A stretch of DNA of 47,731 bases from an uncultured Actinomycetes bacterium (GTDB taxonomy: Bacteria; Actinomycetota; Acidimicrobiia; Acidimicrobiales; RAAP-2), in assembly GCA_903874965.1 (NCBI GenBank), contig CAIQUD010000132.1, positions 1 through 47,731 of the forward strand. The letters are read 5' to 3'. Positions within the stretch are counted from its first letter, which is position 1; each line of letters begins with the position of its first letter. The position numbers and the translations under genes were made by a program. Positions 40,914-47,731 of the stretch are shown piece after piece. The notes below the pieces were generated by a model. It searched no databases, had not been told where the DNA came from, and worked only from the letters and a program-made list of their open reading frames with translations.

Positions 40914-41486
40914 ATGACCTTGCCTGTTCTACAAGTCATCATTGGCAGCACGCGTCCCGGCCGAATTGGAGACCGGGTTGCCGCATGGGCAGCGGCCCAA
41001 GCAGAAGCCCACGGCGGTTTCGAGGTTGAAATCATTGATCTTGCGGAGATCGGTCTTCCTCTCTACGACGAACCTAACCATCCAATGCTCGCCACCTACG
41101 TTCACGAGCACACGAAGCAGTGGAGCGCAACCATTGGTCGTGGTGATGCCTATGTGCTCGTGTGTCCTGAGTACAACCACGGCATCAATGCCGCCCTCAA
41201 GAACGCACTCGATTTCCTCTATCACGAGTGGCAGAGAAAGGCCGTTGCCTTCGTTTCGTATGGCGGCGTCTCGGCTGGAACTCGGGCCGTCCAGCAGTTG
41301 CGCCAAGTGACGGCGGCGCTTCGGATGGTGGCAATTGTTGAATCGATTCACTTGTCGTTTCCAATGGCGCATATGGCAGAAGACGGAACCTTTGCTCCAG
41401 GTGCGGCGTCCGATGCTGCGGCAAAGGCAATGTTTGATGAAGTGGAACGATGGACGACGGCAACGAACACGATGCGAAAGGGCTAG
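40914..41486 (+). CDS. NADPH-dependent FMN reductase (flavodoxin-like)
   Basis: 190 residues. FMN phosphate loop IIGSTRPGRIGDRVAAW at the N-terminus, then CPEYNHGINAALKNALDFLY, the typical second flavin block of this family. It reduces FMN, quinones or nitro compounds with NAD(P)H. The start ATG 40914 has GAGGAG seven bases upstream. It lies after a 93-base gap, so it probably has its own promoter. The hydrolase gene that follows starts 11 bases beyond the stop. Confidence 0.9.
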   Translation: MTLPVLQVIIGSTRPGRIGDRVAAWAAAQAEAHGGFEVEIIDLAEIGLPLYDEPNHPMLATYVHEHTKQWSATIGRGDAYVLVCPEYNHGINAALKNALDFLYHEWQRKAVAFVSYGGVSAGTRAVQQLRQVTAALRMVAIVESIHLSFPMAHMAEDGTFAPGAASDAAAKAMFDEVERWTTATNTMRKG

Positions 41487-41497
41487 AGCGTCGTTTC

Positions 41498-42457
41498 ATG
41501 GCGCGTCCACGTCGACAACGATTCCGATGGGTTGTCGTTGTTGGAAGCCTTGTTGGATTGTTCATCTCCATCACCGGAATTGCTCAGCTCTACGTTGCGA
41601 CGACCTCAAAGCCAATGTCGGTACCTCGAAATCTGCACTTCGTTGAAACCGGTTCCTATGCAACTCGGTACGAAGCATGGGGGAAGCCAACGAAGCATTC
41701 GATTGTGTTGCTCCATGGGGCGTTTGAATCCGTTGCCACGTGGGTTCCTCTTGCTCGGGTCCTTCAGAAGACCAACCACGTAGAGGCATATGACCTGAAG
41801 GGTTATGGCTACACCGATCACGTGGGGCCGTACACGGTCGACGCCTTGAGTCAGCAATTGGAGGCCTTCCTCCACGCACGCCACCTTGTGCACGCGGTCC
41901 TCGTTGGCCACTCACTTGGTGCGGGGGTTATTGCCGCCTTCGTGCTGAAACACCCAACCGAAGCGGCCGGAATGGTCTTCCTCGACGGTGATGGACTCTC
42001 GATGGATTATCCAGGTCGTGCCTTTCAGTCGCTCCTCATTGAGCCCTACCGGTCGGCACTCTTTCGTTCCGTTGTGAGAAGCAACTTCTTGCTGTCGACC
42101 ATCTTCTCAACGGCTTGCGGTCCGGAGTGTCGACCGCTCACCTCGTCAGAACTGCAAGACCTTCGATGGCCCCTGTTGGTCGCCGGAGCGGAGCAAGCGC
42201 TCCTTGGATACATGGAGCATCCGATTGTCGGCGTCTCTCGAGCGCAACGAGAGCAATTGGGGCGCCTTCGACTTCCAGCGCGCGTGATCGCCGGTCGTGA
42301 AGACTCGGTGCTTCCACCCATTGAGGCCCGAAGAACCGCAACCGTTCTCCATGCGCCGCCTCCAACCGAGATTGTCGGAGCTGGCCATCTCGCCTTGTGG
42401 TCAGACCCGGTTGCGGTGGCGAAGCCCATTCAAGAACTGTTGACCGAGCTCGGTTGA
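41498..42457 (+). CDS. Membrane-anchored alpha/beta hydrolase
   Basis: 319 residues from ATG 41498 (MARPRRQRFRW), eleven bases after the reductase gene; ATG 41450 in frame would overlap it by 37 bases. One N-terminal helix (VVVVGSLVGLFISITGIAQL) anchors an extracytoplasmic hydrolase domain: HGAFESVATW (oxyanion region), nucleophile Ser in VGHSLGAGVIAAF, Asp in AGREDSVLP, and His in GAGHLALWS. Substrate unknown. Its 3' end overlaps the 3' end of the oleD gene on the other strand by 57 bases. Confidence 0.82.
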   Translation: MARPRRQRFRWVVVVGSLVGLFISITGIAQLYVATTSKPMSVPRNLHFVETGSYATRYEAWGKPTKHSIVLLHGAFESVATWVPLARVLQKTNHVEAYDLKGYGYTDHVGPYTVDALSQQLEAFLHARHLVHAVLVGHSLGAGVIAAFVLKHPTEAAGMVFLDGDGLSMDYPGRAFQSLLIEPYRSALFRSVVRSNFLLSTIFSTACGPECRPLTSSELQDLRWPLLVAGAEQALLGYMEHPIVGVSRAQREQLGRLRLPARVIAGREDSVLPPIEARRTATVLHAPPPTEIVGAGHLALWSDPVAVAKPIQELLTELG

Positions 42458-43393
42458 CGCCCAAGCCGCCAACAATGAAAGCCCCTCGTCAACGCTGACT
42501 TGAGGCTGCCAGTTGAGTGCTGACTCCGTTGCTCGTTGGTCAAACCAGTGCGCCATGGACAACTGCTCAGCGGCAAAGGCGGTAAGTGGTGGCTCATCGC
42601 CGCGCCAAACCCGCTCGATCACGGAGCCAAGCAGTTTTGCAAGAGGAGCAGGAATCGACGCAATCTTTCGCTCCATGCCAAAGGCAGCCAGGATGCCGTG
42701 GACGAGTTCGCCGACGGGTCGAGGATCGCCACCAGTCACGAGAAACGCTTGGCCCGAGAGCTGTGGGCTATCTCCTGTTCGATCGAGTGCCGCCACGATG
42801 GCCGCTGCAGCGTCGTCGACATACATCGTCCCAATGAGCGCTCTTCCATGATCGGGAAGAGCGAGGCGGCCCTCTGCCGCACGCTCAAGGAGTCGACCCA
42901 CCAACTGCGTATCGCCTGGACCCCAAAGGAGATGTGGTCGAAGAATGATTGTCTGGGCGGTGCTCTCCTTGAGCACCAGTTGCTCGCCCAGTGCCTTTGA
43001 ACGCGCATAGCGATCTCGCCCTGCATAGGCCGGGGCTTCCGCGCCTCCGCCCATGCTCGGCTCGTGGGCGAAGCCAACTGAAGGCGTTGAGATGTGGACA
43101 AGTCGACCGAGCTCGTTTGCTGCATGCACGATGTTGCTCGTTCCGACCACGTTGACCGCGTAGGCATCGTTCCAAGAGGGCTTCGGGGCGACGAGTGCAG
43201 CGAGATGAATGATCGCGTCATTGCCCTCGGCCGCCTTCATCACTGCATCTCGATCACGAATATCCCCAGTGATCGAACGATGCGGAGAGGAGGCACTTCG
43301 TTGGAAACCACAGACGTCGTCACCTCGAGCTGAAAGCGCGGCGACGACCTCCTTGCCAAGGAGGCTGCTCGACCCTGTGACGAGCACCTTCAT
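42401..43393 (-). CDS. oleD: OleD-like NAD(P)-dependent beta-hydroxy acid dehydrogenase
   Basis: 330 residues, an extended SDR of the 3-beta-HSD/epimerase type: VLVTGSSSLLGKEV (nucleotide loop), NVVGTSNIVHAANELG, and active-site YARSK in DRYARSKALGEQ. Known: OleD reduces the 2-alkyl-3-ketoalkanoic acid made by OleA to the beta-hydroxy acid. It starts two bases after the oleBC stop. Order and strand (oleA, oleBC, oleD) confirm the assignment. The 3' end runs into the opposite hydrolase gene. Confidence 0.87.
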   Translation of the reverse strand: MKVLVTGSSSLLGKEVVAALSARGDDVCGFQRSASSPHRSITGDIRDRDAVMKAAEGNDAIIHLAALVAPKPSWNDAYAVNVVGTSNIVHAANELGRLVHISTPSVGFAHEPSMGGGAEAPAYAGRDRYARSKALGEQLVLKESTAQTIILRPHLLWGPGDTQLVGRLLERAAEGRLALPDHGRALIGTMYVDDAAAAIVAALDRTGDSPQLSGQAFLVTGGDPRPVGELVHGILAAFGMERKIASIPAPLAKLLGSVIERVWRGDEPPLTAFAAEQLSMAHWFDQRATESALNWQPQVSVDEGLSLLAAWASTELGQQFLNGLRHRNRV

Positions 43394-43395
43394 CC

Positions 43396-45825
43396 TTATC
43401 GACCTTCGAGGAAGGTCGCGACTAGGTCGCGAAGCACTGTTCGGTCGACCTTCGACTGATGTCGGTGATCGACGGGGAGTGTTCCTTCAAGGACCGCCGC
43501 GAGAGGAACGTTGCTGACACGCCGAGCCTCGAGTGCCAAGTTCGGCTCCGCGAGGCGAAGTTTGCCTTGCGTGTTGAGAACGACGGTGACGACCTGGAGC
43601 CCTTCTGGCCCGACGCCAACTGCGGCGACTTCGCACCCAAGGGCTGTGGCAATTGGTCCCTCGATTGCCACCGAAGCTCGGGGGCCATCTTTGGTCGACA
43701 GGACGTGGGCAAGTCTTCCGAGAATGTAGAGGCGTCCCTCGTTGAAGTAGCCAACATCGCCCGTTCGGTGAAAGGAGATGCCGTCGAGATCGAGCGTTGA
43801 TGCTTCGGACTTCGTCCAGGCGCCGTCATAGCCAGCAAACATCCACGGAGCGTTGACAAGGATTTCTCCCCACTGCCCATCGCCGAGAGCTTGGCGTGGA
43901 TCAGACAAGCTCACTACCTTGACCGTGCAGCCATCAACGGGGAAGCCAACCGAGGTCCCACCGCTTGGTCCAATGAGTTCAGGGTCTTCACCGCCGGTGA
44001 TCGGGAGGCACTCGGTCATCCCATACGGTGCGAGGACAAGACCGCCCGTGATCTCCTTCACCGAATGCGCAAGAGGTGCGGGAATTGGGGCTCCTGCCAA
44101 GAGCGTGCGCCCAATCGCGATCGACCTCCCCGCTGCGGTCTTCGTCAGCTGACGAGCAGAAGCAGGGGAGAGCCAAGCCGTTCCAATGGGGCCCCCGTCG
44201 CTAGCGGCGAAGAGTTCATCGAAGCCGAGCGCGCTCGGTTGGTCTATAGGGATGTCTGGTCGAACGCAAGACATTTCGAGAACTGGTGCGAGCAAGAGAA
44301 ATGCGGCAAATGAGGTGGTGAAGACTTGGTCAGGTTCCGGCTGCACCAAGGCTCGAAGTGCTTCTCGCTGGGACGTCAGCGCCCCATGTGTGTAGCGGAC
44401 TGCCTTTGCTGGCCCGGTTGCCCCAGAGGTGTGGACAATTGCGGCCAAATCCTCTCGATGGAGGCCCACCATTGGAAGTGCGGCATCAATGGAAGCGTCG
44501 AGGTCAAGGGCGACCCCTCGAACACCAAAGCCCGCAGCGATACTTCCCGGGGTGAAGCGAAAGAGGCGGTCACCGAGAAGTGTCCTTCTTGTTCCAATGA
44601 CCATTCGAGGCGCTTGGGCTCGAAGGAGGCGCCGAATCGACCAAAGTCCTCCTGAGGGGTCGACCACTGCAAGGACTCCACCACAGCGCCACACCGCAGC
44701 GGCTGCAACGAGGAGATCTGGCGAAGGAGGAACGAGGAGGGCAACTCGGTCACCTGGCCGGAGACCTCCCATAGCCAGCACCTTCGATGCCTTCTCGGCA
44801 CGTCGACCAAGGTCCTCCCACGTGAGCGAACCATCTGGACCTCGGTAGATCGTTGAAGTGTCGCTCGAATGACGTGTAAGCGAGGAAAAGACGGTCTCGT
44901 CGACCAACTGGTCATTGAGAGTGTCCGAAGCATCAGCGGGAAGTCCGCTCGCTTGTAGGTTCAGCCATTGTGCAATGACAGGCCCAACTGCACCATCGAG
45001 GAGGACCAGGTGACCCGAATTCGGGTGCCGTTCAATCGAGGCACTTGGTTGACGCCTTCGTAGATCACTGAGGAACCGGTCGTGAAAGACGGGATCCTTT
45101 CCGCCCCAGATGAGAAGGATTGGGCACGTGAGCTGGTCGAACGTCGTCCCGACCAACGCAAGTGCTTCGGCGGAGGGATCGTCAGGTCCGAGTGGAATGT
45201 CAGCGACAAAGTCTCGAACTGCCTCTCGACGATCTGCCGAGCGGTAGGGGGCGTTCAGGGCCTTTCGGTGTTCCTTGGTCGTCATTGCGGCGGTTCCGCG
45301 AACGAACATCGGTGTTCTCCTGCAGCTGAAATCAACAAGCGCTCGAGCGGCCTTGATCAGTGGAGGAACCTCCACGCCCTCGGGCTTCGCCACCGCAGTA
45401 TTCGCCAAGATCAGCGCCTGCACGTTGAGGTGGCCGGCTGCGCCAACGGCGACAGGGCCTCCCCAGTCATGGGCGACGAGCACGACTGGACCGCAAACTT
45501 CCTGCCGACAGAATTGGACGAGTTCGTCAATGCGTTCGCTCAATCGACGCGGATGGTTCCTCTCGGAGTACCCCATGCCCGATTGGTCAACGGCAATCAC
45601 TCTCCAGCCTGGAGCGAGTGTCGTGAGCACGTCTTTGAAGAGATACGACCAGGTTGGATTTCCGTGAACACAGACGAGCGTGCCAAGTGGACCAGCTCCC
45701 GTGTCAAGGACGTGCCAATCAACTGGTGTTCCAGCGGTGTTCAAGAACGTCACTCGACGTGACCAGGATGGATTGAGGCCAAACGAAAGGAGCTCTTCAG
45801 CGCTCGGGCTCTTTGGAGCTGACAC
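43396..45825 (-). CDS. oleBC: OleB-OleC fusion: beta-lactone decarboxylase / beta-lactone synthetase
   Basis: 809 residues in two enzymes. Residues about 1-300 are an alpha/beta hydrolase of the haloalkane-dehalogenase kind: HGNPTWSYLFKDVL (oxyanion), nucleophile Asp120 in VLVAHDWGGPVAVG, and His in PNSGHLVLLDG. Residues about 310-809 are an ANL enzyme with AAIVHTSGATGPAKAVRY and APYGMTECLP. Known: OleC turns the beta-hydroxy acid into a beta-lactone with ATP, and OleB removes CO2 to give a cis-alkene; the fusion is found in actinobacteria. GTG 45825 follows the oleA stop by 11 bases. Confidence 0.92.
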   Translation of the reverse strand: MSAPKSPSAEELLSFGLNPSWSRRVTFLNTAGTPVDWHVLDTGAGPLGTLVCVHGNPTWSYLFKDVLTTLAPGWRVIAVDQSGMGYSERNHPRRLSERIDELVQFCRQEVCGPVVLVAHDWGGPVAVGAAGHLNVQALILANTAVAKPEGVEVPPLIKAARALVDFSCRRTPMFVRGTAAMTTKEHRKALNAPYRSADRREAVRDFVADIPLGPDDPSAEALALVGTTFDQLTCPILLIWGGKDPVFHDRFLSDLRRRQPSASIERHPNSGHLVLLDGAVGPVIAQWLNLQASGLPADASDTLNDQLVDETVFSSLTRHSSDTSTIYRGPDGSLTWEDLGRRAEKASKVLAMGGLRPGDRVALLVPPSPDLLVAAAAVWRCGGVLAVVDPSGGLWSIRRLLRAQAPRMVIGTRRTLLGDRLFRFTPGSIAAGFGVRGVALDLDASIDAALPMVGLHREDLAAIVHTSGATGPAKAVRYTHGALTSQREALRALVQPEPDQVFTTSFAAFLLLAPVLEMSCVRPDIPIDQPSALGFDELFAASDGGPIGTAWLSPASARQLTKTAAGRSIAIGRTLLAGAPIPAPLAHSVKEITGGLVLAPYGMTECLPITGGEDPELIGPSGGTSVGFPVDGCTVKVVSLSDPRQALGDGQWGEILVNAPWMFAGYDGAWTKSEASTLDLDGISFHRTGDVGYFNEGRLYILGRLAHVLSTKDGPRASVAIEGPIATALGCEVAAVGVGPEGLQVVTVVLNTQGKLRLAEPNLALEARRVSNVPLAAVLEGTLPVDHRHQSKVDRTVLRDLVATFLEGR

Positions 45826-45836
45826 GCGAGGCTCGC

Positions 45837-46850
45837 CTACCAGCGAAGTTCTGCGGCGGCGCAGTTGAGTCCCGATCCAATTCCCATGAGGAGGACTCGC
45901 TCTCCAACTTCAATGGTGTCCGCAATTGTCGACAAGGTATACGGCACGGCTGCTGGACCCATGTTGCCGAACTTCGGGTAGGTAAGTGGAACTTTGGTCA
46001 TATCGACGTCGAGAAGTTCGCAGAGCTGCTCATTGTGAACCTTTGACACCTGGTGCATGACGTAGTGGTCACAATCGGACCAAGACCATCCTTCAGCAAT
46101 CGCATCATCAAGTGCCTCACGTGCGAGTTTCAATCCGCTCGTTAGGAGACCAGCCGTATCGGTGCGCATGCGGTCAAGGTCGCCAATACAAAGTTCATGG
46201 TGGACGGTTGCCGCACGAGTGATACCTCCGAGGTATCGGTGGGCGTCGGATCGAATACCCCCAAGCACCATGGCAGCTGCACCTGAGCCAATCGTGAGTG
46301 AGGCAAATTGTTCGAAAACATCTTCGAGGGTTGCCGTCTCTTGACGCAGTCGACTGATGGTCGCCTCTTGGGTTTGTCGACTTCCTTCACCATCGACGAT
46401 GAGCACGGTTCTCGCTTGACCCGATTCAATGGCCATTGCTGCAACGTGCATCGCATTCACAAATCCAAGACAGGCGTTGCCGAGGTCAAAGTTTCCGCAC
46501 GATGCCGAGAGGCCAAGTCGGAAATGAACCGCACAGGCAACGCTCGGCTCTAAGTGGTGCTTGCTCACCGACGTCGAGATCAACAGGTCAATGTCGCTTG
46601 GCTTCAGTCCTGCAGCGGTGATCGCCTTCGCACCAGCGAGTGCAGCTGCCTCGTCGAATGGCATGCCAGCGGGCCACCAGCGGCGTTCTTGAATGCCCGC
46701 AAGCGAACCAAGCAGGCCCGGACGAACGCCAACACGTTCGAAGGTTGTCGCTAACTGTTCGTCGATCCAAGCCGAAGTGATGACCTCTGGAGCCTCGGCA
46801 TGGGCAACGCTCCAGACGGAAGTAGTGGGGAACGTTGAAGGACTCGGCAC
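45837..46850 (-). CDS. oleA: OleA: head-to-head acyl condensing enzyme (thiolase fold)
   Basis: 337 residues, ketoacyl-synthase-III-like. The triad is visible: Cys127 in FDLGNACLGF, His266 in YVMHQVSKVH, Asn296 in KFGNMGPAA. Glu101 in HHLEPSVAC lies 26 residues before the Cys, the same spacing as the Glu117/Cys143 pair I recall for Xanthomonas OleA, which sets OleA apart from FabH. It joins two acyl-CoAs to a 2-alkyl-3-ketoalkanoic acid. GTG 46850 has no Shine-Dalgarno, but TAACCT lies six bases upstream. Confidence 0.92.
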   Translation of the reverse strand: MPSPSTFPTTSVWSVAHAEAPEVITSAWIDEQLATTFERVGVRPGLLGSLAGIQERRWWPAGMPFDEAAALAGAKAITAAGLKPSDIDLLISTSVSKHHLEPSVACAVHFRLGLSASCGNFDLGNACLGFVNAMHVAAMAIESGQARTVLIVDGEGSRQTQEATISRLRQETATLEDVFEQFASLTIGSGAAAMVLGGIRSDAHRYLGGITRAATVHHELCIGDLDRMRTDTAGLLTSGLKLAREALDDAIAEGWSWSDCDHYVMHQVSKVHNEQLCELLDVDMTKVPLTYPKFGNMGPAAVPYTLSTIADTIEVGERVLLMGIGSGLNCAAAELRW

Positions 46851-46856
46851 CTGTCT

Positions 46857-46862
46857 AGGTTA
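46857..46862 (-). promoter_or_regulatory. -10 hexamer TAACCT, leaderless start of the ole cluster
   Basis: TAACCT, then AGACAG, then GTG 46850. TANNNT with a six-base gap. Confidence 0.55.
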
Positions 46863-46926
46863 CGACGATCAGCGGCAGCCTGCTGACGATCGACCTCGCA
46901 ATCGTCATATGCACCCAGAAACGACT

Positions 46927-46964
46927 ATCGGGCCTCGTCGAGCCGAAGCCCAGCGAGACCCGAT
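46927..46964 (-). terminator. Imperfect hairpin between the collagen-like gene and oleA
   Basis: ATCGGG...CCCGAT (6 bp), one C/A mismatch, then CTCG...CGAG (4 bp), with a 16-base loop. No T-tract. It could mark the 3' end of the collagen-like transcript about 35 bases after its stop. Confidence 0.3.
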
Positions 46965-46998
46965 GGTCAGTTCAAGTAGCGCAATGAGCGCTCGTGGT

Positions 46999-47731
46999 TT
47001 ACGGGACCAAGTTGTCCGCATCGGTGCGGGCAATCGCAATCCAGTAGACCTGCGACGGTTGCGTGTCACACTTCGCCGTGAAGCCCGTGCTCGAGACCGC
47101 AGTCACTGCACAGTTTGCGGTCGGAACGTTGGACGTCAGGTTCACGATTGGAGCACCAGTACCGAAGGCAGCGGAGAATGTCCAACTCTGCGAGTAACCG
47201 CCGGTCGTTGGCGAGAGGTTCTGCAGGTTACCTGCGAGGTACGGAGCAGCTGGACCCTGGGGACCAGTGGTTCCCTGAGGACCTGCAGGTCCGCGGGCAC
47301 CTTGCGCGCCCTGCACGCCGTTTGCACCCTGAGGTCCCTGTGGGCCAGCTGCACCCTGCGGTCCAGCGGCACCCTGTGCGCCGGGAGCGCCGGGAGCGCC
47401 TTGTGCGCCAGGAGCGCCATCAGCACCCTGAGGTCCTTGAGGGCCAGCTGCGCCCTGAGGTCCATTTTCACCATTAGCGCCAGGAGCACCTTGTGCGCCA
47501 GGCGCACCGTTCTCACCTTGTGATCCAGGAGCGCCGGGAGCACCTTGTGCGCCAGGCGCACCGTTCTCACCATTGGAGCCTTGAAGTCCCTGCGGTCCAG
47601 CTGGGCCTTGGGCACCAGGAGCACCAGGAGCACCAGGAGCACCGTTCTCACCATTTGCGCCGTTGGCACCTTGTGCACCAGTTGCACCCTGTGCGCCAGC
47701 CATACCCTGAGGACCCTGAGCACCGGTCGCA
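46999..47731 (-). CDS. Collagen-like Gly-X-Y repeat protein (5' end outside window)
   Basis: The frame is open past the right edge in the same Gly-X-Y pattern (ATGAQGPQG), so the Met at 47703 is internal and the gene is partial. About 160 visible residues are Gly-X-Y triplets rich in [10 protein letters not shown] and GENG, without Pro-Pro runs. The last 80 or so (from [13 protein letters not shown]) form a non-repetitive C-terminal domain with two Cys (NCAVTAVSS and AKCDTQ). Such proteins form trimeric surface or secreted filaments. No signal peptide can be judged because the N-terminus is missing. Confidence 0.85.
   Translation of the reverse strand, partial: ATGAQGPQGMAGAQGATGAQGANGANGENGAPGAPGAPGAQGPAGPQGLQGSNGENGAPGAQGAPGAPGSQGENGAPGAQGAPGANGENGPQGAAGPQGPQGADGAPGAQGAPGAPGAQGAAGPQGAAGPQGPQGANGVQGAQGARGPAGPQGTTGPQGPAAPYLAGNLQNLSPTTGGYSQSWTFSAAFGTGAPIVNLTSNVPTANCAVTAVSSTGFTAKCDTQPSQVYWIAIARTDADNLVP
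47483..47571 (-). repeat. Pair of exact 35-bp direct repeats in the collagen-like gene
   Basis: 47483-47517 and 47537-47571 are identical, offset 54 bases (18 codons, six triplets). They encode the same Gly-X-Y stretch and keep the frame, so recombination between them would change length in whole triplets. Confidence 0.85.

Noticed and set aside
46693-47523. A 276-codon plus-strand frame opposite the collagen-like gene
   Set aside because: Its periodic residues mirror the Gly-X-Y repeat on the other strand; no ribosome-binding site or family.
47440-47680. Repetitive DNA that could suggest a CRISPR array or VNTR locus
   Set aside because: Repeats are in frame and encode Gly-X-Y triplets without unique spacers.

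Overview
The window looks like a chromosomal segment of a free-living actinomycete. I would place it near the Acidimicrobiia, but that is an inference: base composition is moderate (not the very high GC of mycobacteria), steroid-catabolism genes are of the mycobacterial type, an OleB-OleC fusion is present, and many genes start with GTG at the very 5' end of their predicted transcripts. I see no rRNA, tRNA, CRISPR array, integrase, transposase or phage gene. Nearly every base is coding.

Layout. 1-4395 (+): five coupled genes for removal of the last three side-chain carbons of cholesterol-type steroids (partial chsE2, chsH2, chsE1, chsH1, ltp2), an igr-type operon whose order differs from the mycobacterial one. 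4392-12300 (-): a DUF6508 protein, a FadD17-like ligase, a chromate transporter, an LCP cell-wall ligase, an isochorismatase-fold protein without its catalytic triad, and a FadD19-like ligase. 12443-15782 (+): a circularly permuted ATP-grasp, alpha-E and transglutaminase trio. 15786-22803: another FadD, an acyl-CoA dehydrogenase with a frameshifted small membrane-protein gene, an archaeal-type riboflavin synthase, a luciferase-like oxidoreductase, a second acyl-CoA dehydrogenase behind a palindrome matching the KstR operator, and AlkB. 22800-28785 (-): a compact six-gene operon (luciferase-like oxidase, SRPBCC, SDR, esterase, amidase, P450). 28862-33566 (-): aquaporin, a second esterase, a GNAT, and two exported Thr-rich-linker proteins. 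33672-42457 (mostly +): desaturase, enoyl-CoA hydratase-like protein, pyrophosphatase, P450, an HX4D acyltransferase-like protein, a propeller protein, LOG, ATL, FMN reductase and a membrane-anchored hydrolase. 42401-46850 (-): a complete oleA-oleBC-oleD cluster for head-to-head long-chain olefins. 46999-47731 (-): a partial collagen-like protein.

How it fits together. The left half is dominated by CoA-ester chemistry for steroid or isoprenoid side chains: ligases activate acids, FAD dehydrogenases desaturate, MaoC enzymes hydrate and Ltp2 cleaves. The KstR-like operator between the luciferase-like oxidase/riboflavin synthase pair and an acyl-CoA dehydrogenase suggests one regulon joining steroid catabolism with flavin supply. 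The right half makes, modifies or exports lipids and surface proteins.

A recurrent signal is a TANNNT hexamer ending 6 or 7 bases before the start codon of nine genes that begin transcription units and lack a Shine-Dalgarno sequence. This is the signature of leaderless transcription in actinobacteria.
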